A stretch of 64,000 bases of DNA from Pseudalkalibacillus sp052246725 (GTDB lineage Bacteria > Bacillota > Bacilli > Bacillales > Fictibacillaceae). The notes under the pieces were generated by a model. The model worked only from the letters and a program-made list of their open reading frames with translations. It was not told the DNA's origin and made no database searches. The stretch lies in assembly GCA_052246725.1 (NCBI GenBank), contig JBQQCL010000001.1; one strand, given 5' to 3'. Numbering within the stretch: position 1 is the first letter of the stretch; the number at the start of each line of letters is the position of its first letter. The translations under genes were made by a program, and so were the position numbers. Below, piece after piece: positions 50,885-59,573 of the stretch.

Positions 50885-51478
50885 TCAACTATATTTTTCA
50901 GTCAATTTCTGTACAAGTTCGTCCAATTCTTTAAACGTTTGACAATATAATTCCTTTGGACCGCCGAACGGATCGGAAACATCCATTACTGGCATGGATT
51001 GTTCAAGTCTTTCAGCTTCAGCGATCAGATCCTGCATTTTAGTGAAGAGCGCCTGTTTTTCAGCGTGATTACCATCGTCTGTTTCATAGATTCGAGCTCT
51101 CAACTGTTCGATTTTGTCGTATACCTCATCCAATTTGTCGAGCGTTTCTTCATGATCGGAGACGTGTTCTTTAATCGTATGCACGTTCTTCAATTTAGAG
51201 GGGAATTGTGAGATGATCGCTTGTTTATGCTGTGTGGTCATCGTTAAAATCAAGTCCGCCCATTCTACCAGATCTTCTGTCAGAGGTTGAGATTTATGAT
51301 TGCACGAGATGCCTTCATCTTTTAAAACCTCTATGGATTGTGCACTTGCGGGACTTCCGTAAGCTGCATAGATCCCTGCGGACTGGACTTCGATCTTCCC
51401 ATTGGAATAATGCCGCAACAACGCTTCTGCCATCGGACTGCGGCAGGTGTTTCCAGTACATACAAATAATATATTCAT
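50885..51478 (-). CDS. ywlE: YwlE, protein arginine phosphatase, with a helical insertion
   Basis: Low-molecular-weight phosphatase that reverses McsB arginine phosphorylation. The P-loop CTGNTCRS (Cys7 to Ser14) carries Thr11, the residue linked to phosphoarginine specificity. The general acid Asp169 lies in DPFGGPKELYCQTFKELDEL. B. subtilis YwlE has about 150 residues; this one has 197. The excess is one block between TIKEHV and DPFGG (about 107-167), rich in Glu, Lys and Leu (ETLDKLDEVYDKIEQLRARI then KMQDLIAEAERLEQ), most likely a helical hairpin projecting next to the active site. Both sides are in one frame, so it is not a frameshift. Confidence 0.92.
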   Translation of the reverse strand: MNILFVCTGNTCRSPMAEALLRHYSNGKIEVQSAGIYAAYGSPASAQSIEVLKDEGISCNHKSQPLTEDLVEWADLILTMTTQHKQAIISQFPSKLKNVHTIKEHVSDHEETLDKLDEVYDKIEQLRARIYETDDGNHAEKQALFTKMQDLIAEAERLEQSMPVMDVSDPFGGPKELYCQTFKELDELVQKLTEKYS

Positions 51479-51647
51479 TCAAATGCCTCCTATTGCTAGC
51501 TTGGCAGTTCTTCACTACGTTTATAACTTTTATTTTATAGAATGCTTGGAGCAGGTTCAATGCTTTCAGTTCCGTACAACCAAAAACAAGTTCCATTAAA
51601 AAAGAACCCGCATTGCATTTTTATTTATTTGACTTTGAGCCATCTAT

Positions 51648-52199
51648 TTAAAAGATCAGCTTCAACCCGAAGGATAGGAGAATGCATCCACCTAAAGCCT
51701 CACTGTATGACCCGAACCATTTTTGCGTTTTTCGACCGATCAGCAAACCGAGCCAGGTCAAGCCCATGCTGATGATTCCGAACAAAAGGATCGTCAAGAT
51801 CACTTTCGCCCCAAAAATACCAAGGCTGAGACCGACTGAAAAACTATCTAAACTCACACTTAACGAAAAAAGCCATATACCGAATCCTTTAGGAGTGATG
51901 AACGGTTCATCCGACGTACGTAAAGAGGAAATGATCATCTGAATGCCAAGGAGAATCAAGAGACCCCCGCCGATCCATGTGGCAAGATTGCCAAAATGCA
52001 GGGTAAGTTGTTTTCCTATTGTCATCCCTAATAAAGGCATAATCATATGAAATAGTCCGATTAATAGGCCGATCTTGCAAATCTGGCGTATTCGGAGTGT
52101 GAGCATTCCCATCCCTAGTCCCATCGAAAACGCATCCATACCTAAGGCTATCGCCATGATGACAAGTGTGATCAATTCATCCAAGAGTTCAGTAGTCAC
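51648..52199 (-). CDS. mntP: MntP, manganese efflux pump (YwlD)
   Basis: Membrane exporter of 183 residues with six helices in two repeats. The conserved acidic residues for Mn2+ are in ALGMDAFSMGLGMGM and SVSLDSFSVGLSLGIFGAKV. From GTG 52199 a GGGGGAGGG site fits; 13 further upstream codons are unlikely. Position between ywlC and ywlE matches ywlD of B. subtilis. I looked for a manganese riboswitch upstream and found none. Confidence 0.92.
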   Translation of the reverse strand: MTTELLDELITLVIMAIALGMDAFSMGLGMGMLTLRIRQICKIGLLIGLFHMIMPLLGMTIGKQLTLHFGNLATWIGGGLLILLGIQMIISSLRTSDEPFITPKGFGIWLFSLSVSLDSFSVGLSLGIFGAKVILTILLFGIISMGLTWLGLLIGRKTQKWFGSYSEALGGCILLSFGLKLIF

Positions 52200-52427
52200 A
52201 GTCGCCCTCCCCCTTTGTCCATACTTCACCTTATGCATGTCTACTTCGGATTAGACATTTCTTCCATGGATAGGGGAAAATCGAGTTTTGACGAAGGAGA
52301 ATTGGAATTAATAGTGAATTATACGGAGGAGGGATAATTTCGGTTTTAATGTTCCGATTTGTTGATGGATGGGGATTGTTGTTTTGTAGTCACTCTCCCA
52401 GATTAAATAAAAAGGCGGAGGATCAGC

Positions 52428-54638
52428 ATGAACTCTTTTTATCCAAATATCTCTAATGATCATATTGGTAAAAGTGATTCTATCTTAACAAGAGCTGAGG
52501 AATTGGAGTTTAAGGATCAGGTACAGGACAGCATGATGTTCATCGTCGAAAAATCACAATCAAGCTACAAGTTTGTCAATTGCCAGGGAAATTTGTTGAG
52601 GAAGTTCGGATTCGAGGTTTCTGATATAAAAGGAAAGGAACTTGATGAATGCTTCCCAACTGATCATACACTCAAAAGAATCATTTCATATGACCGCGCC
52701 TGGGAAGGCAATGCTGTTACATACGAAGATCGATTGAATGGGATACCATACATAGGAGCAATTTCTCCAATCTACGACAGTAAAGGGAAGGTGAAACAAC
52801 TACAGGGTTTCTGTTTTGATATAAGTAAGAAAAAGCAGATTGAACGTCAATTGAGGGAACGTGAATACTACTTCCGTACGCTTTTCAAGTATCATCCAGA
52901 CGGAATTTTCACCCTTAATAAGGATGGGAAGTTTCTTTTTGTCAATCCAGCGGTCCTCTCCATTTGCGGATATGAAGAGAATGAGATGCTCAATACTCAT
53001 TTCATGCCACTTATCGCTCCAGAAGAAAGAGATAATGCTACGGAGTATTTTCGAAAGGCAAGCAGCGGTGAAGTGCTGGATTTTGAGACTGTCGTCTTTC
53101 ACAAAAATGGACACCGTGTAAACGTTCAAGTGACCAACATCCCGATTGTCATGGATGATAAAGTCCATAGCATCTATGGAATTGTACAGGATATCACCCG
53201 ACAAAAGAAACGCGAAAAAGAAATCCATCTATTGAAGGACCGGCTGTCATCAATGATCTACCATTCGGCCGATTCGATTGCGATTTTTGATATGGATGAT
53301 TGCCTCGTCAATGCGAATCCGACCTTCGAAAGATTTTATGGCTGGAAGGCGGAAGAGTTAATTGGAAAAAAGGTCCCTTATATTTCTGATGATTACAAAA
53401 ATGAGTATGCCAAAATGCTGGATGAAGTGAAAAAAGGTAAAAACTATTCTGGGGTAGAAACGACACGGGTCACCAAGGATGGGACGAATTTCTACGCTAG
53501 TGTGACGCTTTCTCCTTTAGAGGATGAAGAAGGAAATATCATCGGGTATTCCGCAATCTCAAGAGATATCAACAAGCAGAGAATTGCCCAAGACGCTTTG
53601 CGGAAACAAAATGAACACTACCGGATTATAACGGAACATACGATGGATCTCATCAATGTTTTTCATCCGAATGGACAAATTCTGTACTCCTCTCCCTCTC
53701 ATGCTATGATTCTTGGCTATGAAGCCAGACGGTTCAAAAATATGGAGTGGACGAATGTCATCCATCCGGACGATTTGTCTTCTGTTATACAAGCGATCGT
53801 CAGCATGAAGGAGACAAAGGATTCTTCAAAAATCGAATTCCGCGTAAAAAATGCAGACGGGAACTGGGTCGTATTGGAGTGTTATGGGACAGTGGTCCTC
53901 AATTGTGAGAATGAAGTCGAATCATTCGTAACGATTTCACGTGATATAACGGAACGGAAAAAAACAGAGGACTTTCTTAGGAAGTCGGAAAAACTGGCTG
54001 TCCTTGGAGAACTTGCAGCAGGTATCGCCCACGAAATCAGGAATCCACTCACTTCTTTAAAAGGGTTCACCCATCTGCTGAAGGCGAATTCTGGTGATGA
54101 AAATCTCGAATACTATGACATTATGCTATCTGAGCTTGACCGTATCAACACGATTGTCGGGGAGTTCATGATGCTTGCGAAACCACAACCTCGTAATGTT
54201 AAACCGAATGATCTCTCAATAATATTAAAAGAATCGACTTCATTGTTGGAAGCTCAAGCGAACCTTTACAACATCCAATTCCTGCTGGATCTGGATTCGA
54301 TTTTGAATGTGAAATGTGAAGCCGATCAGATGAAACAGGTCTTTATCAATCTTATGAAAAACGGGATTGAGTCGATGGAATCAAGCGGTGGCCTACTGGT
54401 AATCAAAGCAATCTGTAATGAGGATACCGTCACGATCTCATTCATAGATGAAGGCTGCGGAATTCCAGAGGAAAAACTGGCGAGCATCGGCGAACCTTTT
54501 TACACGACTAAGGAAAAAGGAACCGGACTCGGTATGATGATTTGCAACAAGATCATTGAAAACCATAACGGTTCGATCGCGATCCAAAGCGAGTTGGATA
54601 AAGGGACAAAAGTGAGTGTCACCTTGCCACGGGGTTGA
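52428..54638 (+). CDS. Cytoplasmic sensor histidine kinase with four PAS domains
   Basis: Signal-transducing kinase of 736 residues without membrane segments. Four PAS domains follow one another (about 30-140, 145-265, 275-390, 395-510; for example YHPDGIFTLNKDGKFLFVNP). The H-box ELAAGIAHEIRNPLTSLKGF has phospho-acceptor His535. The ATPase domain carries NLMKNGIESM (N box), DEGCGIPEE (G1) and EKGTGLGMMICNKIIENHNG (G2). This layout matches the sporulation phosphorelay kinases KinA/KinE, so Spo0F is a possible target. No response regulator is adjacent, as for those kinases. It is inserted, in opposite orientation, between mntP and ywlC. Confidence 0.9.
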   Translation: MNSFYPNISNDHIGKSDSILTRAEELEFKDQVQDSMMFIVEKSQSSYKFVNCQGNLLRKFGFEVSDIKGKELDECFPTDHTLKRIISYDRAWEGNAVTYEDRLNGIPYIGAISPIYDSKGKVKQLQGFCFDISKKKQIERQLREREYYFRTLFKYHPDGIFTLNKDGKFLFVNPAVLSICGYEENEMLNTHFMPLIAPEERDNATEYFRKASSGEVLDFETVVFHKNGHRVNVQVTNIPIVMDDKVHSIYGIVQDITRQKKREKEIHLLKDRLSSMIYHSADSIAIFDMDDCLVNANPTFERFYGWKAEELIGKKVPYISDDYKNEYAKMLDEVKKGKNYSGVETTRVTKDGTNFYASVTLSPLEDEEGNIIGYSAISRDINKQRIAQDALRKQNEHYRIITEHTMDLINVFHPNGQILYSSPSHAMILGYEARRFKNMEWTNVIHPDDLSSVIQAIVSMKETKDSSKIEFRVKNADGNWVVLECYGTVVLNCENEVESFVTISRDITERKKTEDFLRKSEKLAVLGELAAGIAHEIRNPLTSLKGFTHLLKANSGDENLEYYDIMLSELDRINTIVGEFMMLAKPQPRNVKPNDLSIILKESTSLLEAQANLYNIQFLLDLDSILNVKCEADQMKQVFINLMKNGIESMESSGGLLVIKAICNEDTVTISFIDEGCGIPEEKLASIGEPFYTTKEKGTGLGMMICNKIIENHNGSIAIQSELDKGTKVSVTLPRG

Positions 54639-54676
54639 GCATGAAAGGCTTTGTTTTTCTGAGGGGATAGAGCGGG

Positions 54677-54765
54677 GGCGAATTTTGTAGAGAGCTGCCG
54701 ATAAATTTGAGTTTTTGGCCGTAAGCAGCCGCCGTAAAAACCAAGCATTCGGCCGTAAAAACGGG
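54677..54765. repeat. Array with about 21-nt spacing (GCCGTAAAAA type)
   Basis: GCCG(A/T)A-type units at 54677 (diverged), 54697, 54718, 54731 and 54752. Most steps are 20-21 nt, with one of 13. It lies in the convergent gap between the kinase and ywlC and runs into the ywlC terminator. Confidence 0.6.
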
Positions 54766-54792
54766 ATTGACCTTCTTTTGGTCAGTCCCGTT
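54757..54792 (-). terminator. Rho-independent terminator of ywlC
   Basis: AACGGGACTGACC pairs with GGTCAATCCCGTT (one mismatch) and TTTTT follows on the minus strand. The stem starts within the ywlC stop codon region. Confidence 0.85.
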
Positions 54793-55843
54793 CGTTGTTT
54801 TCTGCAATCACCCGATTACCGGCTGCTTTTAAAAGACGATTCATAAGGGCTTCTCCCATGCCGTCAATCGGATACGTTTCTCCTAAAATCACGTCGACTT
54901 CCGTTTCGTCGAACGCCCGGAGCTGGTGATACAACTTTTGCGCGACCCCTTCTACCTGCAAGGAGGATCCTAAGCTTTTCACTTCATCGGCTTGAAGCTG
55001 ACTCGCCAATTCCTCACTGACAAGCACACCAACCGTCTTTCCTTCCCCTTGAAATTCGTCAATTCGAGACTGGAAAAAGGCTGCGTTTCCTTCTATTAAG
55101 TACAACGGGGCATCTGGTGCATAATGGGTATATTTCATCCCAGGGGATTTCGGGGCCTGTTCCGATTCCAAAAGCGCCCGGTCCCATTTCACCTCGCTGA
55201 CAACTGTTTCGAGCTGTGCTTTCGTGATGCCGCCTGGTCGTAGGATCGTCACTGTCTCTCCTGTCACTTCCACGACAGTCGACTCCAAACCAACACCGGT
55301 CGCACCTCCATCAATGATCCCTTTGATCCGCCCATTTAAATCCTGATAAACATGCTCCCCTATCGTCGGACTTGGTTTGCCTGATCGGTTCGCGCTAGGT
55401 GCCGCAAGAGGCAATCCACTCGCTTCAATCAAGGCTAGTGCAACGGGATGATCTGGCATCCGTACGCCAACACTTGCTAAACCGGCAGTCGTTCGTTCAG
55501 CGATTCTTTCAGTTTTCGGTAAAATGATCGTGAGAGGACCTGGCCAAAACCGTTCCATCAGTCGCTCTGCCGTTTCATTCCATGAAAAAGCAGCCTGCGC
55601 CAACTGGTCTTTATTCGCGATGTGGACGATCAATGGATTGTCGCTCGGACGACCCTTGGCTTCGAAGATTTTTTCAATGGCTTTGTTAGAACAAGCATCC
55701 GCTCCAAGTCCGTAAACAGTTTCAGTTGGAAAGGCGATAACCTCTCCTTCTCTTATCCACATTGCCGCTTCCTTTATTGCTGGATGTTCTTTTATGTTAT
55801 CCACATTTTCCACATTCCATTTTGTAGTTATCAACTGTTCCAT
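54782..55843 (-). CDS. ywlC: YwlC, threonylcarbamoyl-AMP synthase (Sua5 type)
   Basis: Makes threonylcarbamoyl-AMP for t6A37 modification of tRNAs reading ANN codons. From ATG 55843 it has 353 residues. The YrdC domain (about 25-210) shows GEVIAFPTETVYGLGADACS and IFEAKGRPSDNPLIVHIANK, then PAPSANRSGKPSPT-like LAAPSANRSGKPSPTIGEHV. The Sua5-specific C-terminal domain (about 225-353) begins after SPGMKYTHYAPDAPLYLI. It is long type (Sua5), not the short TsaC type. AAAGGAG lies 11 nt upstream. Confidence 0.96.
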   Translation of the reverse strand: MEQLITTKWNVENVDNIKEHPAIKEAAMWIREGEVIAFPTETVYGLGADACSNKAIEKIFEAKGRPSDNPLIVHIANKDQLAQAAFSWNETAERLMERFWPGPLTIILPKTERIAERTTAGLASVGVRMPDHPVALALIEASGLPLAAPSANRSGKPSPTIGEHVYQDLNGRIKGIIDGGATGVGLESTVVEVTGETVTILRPGGITKAQLETVVSEVKWDRALLESEQAPKSPGMKYTHYAPDAPLYLIEGNAAFFQSRIDEFQGEGKTVGVLVSEELASQLQADEVKSLGSSLQVEGVAQKLYHQLRAFDETEVDVILGETYPIDGMGEALMNRLLKAAGNRVIAENNERD

Positions 55844-55935
55844 GTGGGTAAGTACTCCTTTAAACTGTAGATTATACTTGGGTTTCCACAATCTACCCAC
55901 AAGCAATCCGGATCTGTGGACAATGCTGTGGATAA

Positions 55936-56379
55936 CTATTGTGTGTCTGTAAGACTGTGTTTCATTATTGCGATCTGGTCTTTATCGTACTGTTGCAAAT
56001 GGGCACTTTCCAGGAGGCTTTTTGGCACCTTGTCATACGGAACCTCCATGAATCCTAACGTATAGAATATCGAGGTCACTTTTGTCAGCAAATAGACGGT
56101 TTTTATACCTTGTTGATCGGCGAGCCGGATGATGGCTGTCAAGAGACGAAGCAGCAGTTCTTCTGAAGAATACTCCTTGTCCAAAACAAGCGAACGGATC
56201 AAACCGCTTTCCCCGAATCGTTCTAACCCCACCGTACCTGCCATTTTCTTTTTGTCTGTTTCAAGGATGATGAACGTTTGGATACATTCTTCGATTCCCT
56301 CATTCGATAGGCCGGCCTGTGCCACAAACTTCTTTATAGATGGGGCATCATTCGTTTCAGCTGGACGAAACGATAACAT
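55936..56379 (-). CDS. GNAT-family acetyltransferase (YwlB position)
   Basis: 147-residue protein with the GNAT outline: MLSFRPAETNDAPSIKKFVA at the start, the beta strand KKKMAGTVGLERFGESGLIR and the acetyl-CoA region SEELLLRLLTAIIRLADQQG, then TVYLLTKVTSIFYTLGFMEV. The Q/RxxGxG loop is weak (SSEELLLR), so activity is uncertain. It lies between spoIIR and ywlC, where ywlB lies in B. subtilis. Substrate unknown. Confidence 0.82.
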   Translation of the reverse strand: MLSFRPAETNDAPSIKKFVAQAGLSNEGIEECIQTFIILETDKKKMAGTVGLERFGESGLIRSLVLDKEYSSEELLLRLLTAIIRLADQQGIKTVYLLTKVTSIFYTLGFMEVPYDKVPKSLLESAHLQQYDKDQIAIMKHSLTDTQ

Positions 56380-56549
56380 CTCACCCTCTCCCTTCTAGCA
56401 ATTCTACTCTATTCTATGAGCGGAGAGAAGAGAATATCCCATCTTTTATAAGACTTGTTATCTTTTTAAAGAAAACCTGACACAGCGAACCTCTTGTTGA
56501 GCTTTTTCAATATAAACCTTTAATCGGACGTTTTAAAACACCTTACATA

Positions 56550-56591
56550 AAAGGAAAGAGGGAATCTATCATTCTATGTGAATAGATTCCC
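56550..56591 (-). terminator. Rho-independent terminator of spoIIR
   Basis: GGGAATCTA pairs with TAGATTCCC around a 14-nt loop that includes the stop codon; TCTTTCCTTTT follows on the minus strand. Confidence 0.75.
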
Positions 56592-57221
56592 GACTGCTCC
56601 AAATAGATTTTCAACGAGTTCAAAAACGAAGAATTTCACTTCAGGTTCTTCTTCAGTATTGGTCTGGAATGTCTCTGTAGTCTCTTGCGGCGCATTTTCA
56701 TCACTTTGGACAGCATCCCCGTTGTCGAAGTCGAGGAAACATAACGGCGGGAACAATACACACCACCAGTTTGCACCTGTCGCCTCACCGATTGAAATCA
56801 AGACCGCTTCATAATCCCCAGCTGGATAGACGAAATCTCCATAAAGCTTGGTCGGGAATGGCACAGTTCCGAATTTTACAGAAAACGTTTCATCGATCCC
56901 TTGATTAGAAAGTGACTGTTGAACGATTTGCGTGATGGACGGCAACTCACTTTTGATGATCTTTCTTGCTTCATCGATCGATTCGATGCCGAATACCCAG
57001 TTCGTGATCTCCTCGTTCACCCTGTCACGTATGGTTCTCTTCAATTCTTGATCGGACTGCGAGTCACTGTTGGCGAGAATCCGTAAACGAATTGACTCGT
57101 CTGGAATCACTTGCTCAGGTACATTATTGAATGACGCATTCGCAACCTTAATTTGAGTTTCATAGAATACAACCAATAAAATTAAAGATAATAGTATGAT
57201 AACAATTGATTTCCGTTTCAT
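56574..57221 (-). CDS. spoIIR: SpoIIR, forespore signal activating pro-sigma-E processing
   Basis: Secreted or membrane-anchored signal protein that triggers SpoIIGA in the mother cell; 215 residues. The N-terminal helix (KSIVIILLSLILLVVFYETQ) precedes the conserved part: VIPDESIRLRILANSDSQSD, QELKRTIRDRVNEEITNWV and FPTKLYGDFVYPAGDYEAVL with GEATGANWWCVLFPPLCFLD. The acidic, threonine-rich C-terminal part before the last helix is variable in the family. GGGTGAG precedes the ATG. A sigma-F promoter lies at 57249-57277. Confidence 0.95.
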   Translation of the reverse strand: MKRKSIVIILLSLILLVVFYETQIKVANASFNNVPEQVIPDESIRLRILANSDSQSDQELKRTIRDRVNEEITNWVFGIESIDEARKIIKSELPSITQIVQQSLSNQGIDETFSVKFGTVPFPTKLYGDFVYPAGDYEAVLISIGEATGANWWCVLFPPLCFLDFDNGDAVQSDENAPQETTETFQTNTEEEPEVKFFVFELVENLFGAVGNLFT

Positions 57222-57248
57222 TTCTCACCCACACCCTTTCTGGTAGAC

Positions 57249-57277
57249 AGTGTGGACGACAAACGGATGATTTATAC
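57249..57277 (-). promoter_or_regulatory. Putative sigma-F promoter of spoIIR
   Basis: Minus strand GTATA, 15 nt, GTCCACACT, one mismatch from GYATA-N15-GGNNANANT. The same spacing and style as the spoIIQ promoter. Predicted leader of about 20 nt. Confidence 0.7.
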
Positions 57278-57339
57278 TAGTAATCTATTTAATTTTTTTA
57301 TTGATTAATTTGCAATGGTAACTGGCAAGCCCTCGCTTA

Positions 57340-57376
57340 GGGATCTCGTCCGGATCGCCTTTCCCGCAGGAGTGTC
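57340..57376. repeat. CTCCTGCGGG-type element, copy 2 (inverted)
   Basis: Reverse complement reads GACACTCCTGCGGGAAAG, then GACGAGATCCC, matching the element at 38729-38770. Confidence 0.6.
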
Positions 57377-57438
57377 TGGAATTTTCTTTAAAAATTTCCT
57401 TTATTAGAAAGCAACAGGTTGCGACTATGGTATGAATT

Positions 57439-57575
57439 CCTAACGGACATGAGAGCTCTTATTTGGCTAAAATACACTTGATTTGTGTTGATTTTCCGTG
57501 AATAAGGGCCTTGGTGTCCGTTAAGCCTCTAATAATAGAGAATTGTTCACAAATAAGGTCCCTGGTGTCCGTTAA
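57439..57575. repeat. GCGGACACC repeat family, locus 3
   Basis: One copy CCTAACGGACATGAGAGCTC faces two inverted copies, AAGGGCCTTGGTGTCCGTTAA and AAGGTCCCTGGTGTCCGTTAA, whose GTGTCCG parts are 51 nt apart (57514, 57565). It lies in the 415-nt spoIIR-prmC gap. Besides the sigma-F promoter and the CTGCGGG element, nothing else was recognised there. Confidence 0.82.
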
Positions 57576-57636
57576 ACTTCCTTCCCGCCTTTAACACTTA
57601 ATCACCGCAATAGGAGCTAAAACTTCAAAAACCTTC

Positions 57637-58503
57637 TCAGTCAACAAAACCGATGACGATCCGCTCTTTTCCGTTGATATCTGTGAGGATTTCCGTCTCG
57701 ACCTGATCTCCGAGCTTTTCATGTAATAATGAGGCGACTGTAGTCCCTTGATCATACCCGACCTCGAATGCGATCAGCCCCCGTTCTTCAAGGACATCAG
57801 GCAGTGTATCGATCATTTTTTCATAAAATTGATAACCATCTGCCCCGCCGACCAGTGCTCGGATCGGTTCATAATCTTTTACGATGGAGGAAAGCGTCTC
57901 AATATCTGCCTCTGGTATATACGGCGGGTTCGACACGATGACGTCAAAACGCTCATCAGACGCTATAAACGGTTGGAATAAGTCTCCTCGTATCCAACGG
58001 ATATCCGCTCCAAGATTACGGACATTCTCACGTGCAACCTGTAATGATTCTTCTGCGATATCCACGCCCGTCACGTTGAGGTCCGGACGTTCAAGCTTCA
58101 AGGTGATCGCAATGATACCGCTCCCTGTACCGATATCTACCACATTGAGCTTGTCCCGCTCCGGAAAGTGCTTCTGAATACGTTCAAGAACCGCCAGTAC
58201 AAGTTCTTCGGTTTCAGGTCTCGGAATCAACACCTCAGGGCTTACCATAAATGGCCTTCCGTAAAACTCTTCCGTTTTTGTGATGTATTGGACCGGAGTC
58301 CCTTCCGCATGCTTTTTTACATAATCGGAAAATTGCTGCTCTTCCACTTCAGTCAAAATACGTTCCAATGAAGAGAGCATTTCACTGCGACGCGCACCGA
58401 GAACATGACAGAGGAGCCATTCCGCCGCATTCGGTTCCCTGCTTTTTTCGTTTAAAAAAGAAGAAGCCCATTTGAGGGCCTCGATGACATTCATTCTACT
58501 CAT
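57637..58503 (-). CDS. prmC: PrmC, release factor glutamine methyltransferase
   Basis: Methylates the GGQ glutamine of release factors; 288 residues. The N-terminal helical domain contains AAEWLLCHVLGARRSEMLSS, followed by the SAM motif VVDIGTGSGIIAITLKLERP and the catalytic FDVIVSNPPYIPEADIETLS. The ATG at 58503 shares its A with the prfA stop codon (TAATG). A second in-frame ATG is three codons later. prfA-prmC is the usual pair, enzyme and substrate. Confidence 0.96.
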   Translation of the reverse strand: MSRMNVIEALKWASSFLNEKSREPNAAEWLLCHVLGARRSEMLSSLERILTEVEEQQFSDYVKKHAEGTPVQYITKTEEFYGRPFMVSPEVLIPRPETEELVLAVLERIQKHFPERDKLNVVDIGTGSGIIAITLKLERPDLNVTGVDIAEESLQVARENVRNLGADIRWIRGDLFQPFIASDERFDVIVSNPPYIPEADIETLSSIVKDYEPIRALVGGADGYQFYEKMIDTLPDVLEERGLIAFEVGYDQGTTVASLLHEKLGDQVETEILTDINGKERIVIGFVD

Positions 58504-59573
58504 TATGCTTCCGCCTGCTTCATCGCACTGGTCTGTTCTTCAAGAATCAAAGCTTCGATGAACTCATCGATTTTCCCTTGTAGAATCTGATCGAGCTTTT
58601 GAATCGTCAATCCGATACGGTGGTCCGTCACACGGTTTTGCGGAAAGTTGTATGTGCGGATCCGTTCAGATCGGTCCCCCGTTCCGACTGCAGACTTCCT
58701 ATTCGCCGCATATTCATCCATCGCCTCTTGCTGGAATTTATCATAAATACGTGCGCGCAGTACTTTCATCGCTTTTTCTTTGTTTTTGATCTGAGATTTC
58801 TCGTCCTGACATGAAACGACGATTCCAGTTGGTACGTGTGTCAAACGAACGGCTGACATCGTCGTGTTGACGCTTTGGCCGCCTGGTCCGCTTGATGTGA
58901 ACGTATCGACACGGATGTCTTTTTCATGGATATCGACTTCAACTTCCTCTGCTTCAGGTAAAACGGCTACTGTCGCTGTAGAAGTATGGATCCGTCCGCC
59001 AGACTCTGTGGATGGGACACGTTGGACACGGTGTGCACCATTCTCGTATTTCAGCTTGGAGTAAGCGCCTGCCCCGTTCACCATGAAGATGACTTCTTTA
59101 TAACCACCAAGTTCAGTGTAGCTCGCTTCAATGATTTCAGTCTTCCAGCCTTGCACCTCAGCATATCGGCTGTACATCCGGTAAAGGTCGGCAGCGAATA
59201 AAGCCGCTTCATCGCCACCAGCCGCTCCACGAACTTCAATGATAACGTTCTTGTCATCGTTCGGGTCTTTTGGCAATAAGAGAACCTTCAACTCCTGTTC
59301 AAGTTCTTCATGACGTTCTTTCAGCTCAGAAAGCTCCATTTTTACCATTTCACGCATTTCGGCATCGAGCTTTTCTTCAAGCATCTGTTCGGCACCTTCA
59401 AGCTCTTCAGACACTTCTTTATATTCACGATAAGCTGTCACTGTATCTTCAAGATCGGATTGTTCTTTCGAGAATTCGCGGAGTTTTTTCGAATCACTGA
59501 TGACTTCCGGGTCACTCAATAACTCATTCAATTTTTCGTATCGTTCTTCGATTGATCCTAATCGTTCTAACAT
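58503..59573 (-). CDS. prfA: PrfA, peptide chain release factor 1
   Basis: Release factor for UAA and UAG, 356 residues from ATG 59573 (MLERLGSIEERYEKLNELLS), the B. subtilis length. The catalytic GGQ lies in DTFTSSGPGGQSVNTTMSAV. The stop-codon recognition region precedes it (RVPSTESGGRIHTSTATVAV). GGTGAG lies 4 nt upstream. A long in-frame extension to 59759 has no support. Confidence 0.97.
   Translation of the reverse strand: MLERLGSIEERYEKLNELLSDPEVISDSKKLREFSKEQSDLEDTVTAYREYKEVSEELEGAEQMLEEKLDAEMREMVKMELSELKERHEELEQELKVLLLPKDPNDDKNVIIEVRGAAGGDEAALFAADLYRMYSRYAEVQGWKTEIIEASYTELGGYKEVIFMVNGAGAYSKLKYENGAHRVQRVPSTESGGRIHTSTATVAVLPEAEEVEVDIHEKDIRVDTFTSSGPGGQSVNTTMSAVRLTHVPTGIVVSCQDEKSQIKNKEKAMKVLRARIYDKFQQEAMDEYAANRKSAVGTGDRSERIRTYNFPQNRVTDHRIGLTIQKLDQILQGKIDEFIEALILEEQTSAMKQAEA

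Noticed and set aside
52200..52427. Manganese (yybP-ykoY) riboswitch before mntP
   Set aside because: The conserved core loops of that riboswitch are not present.
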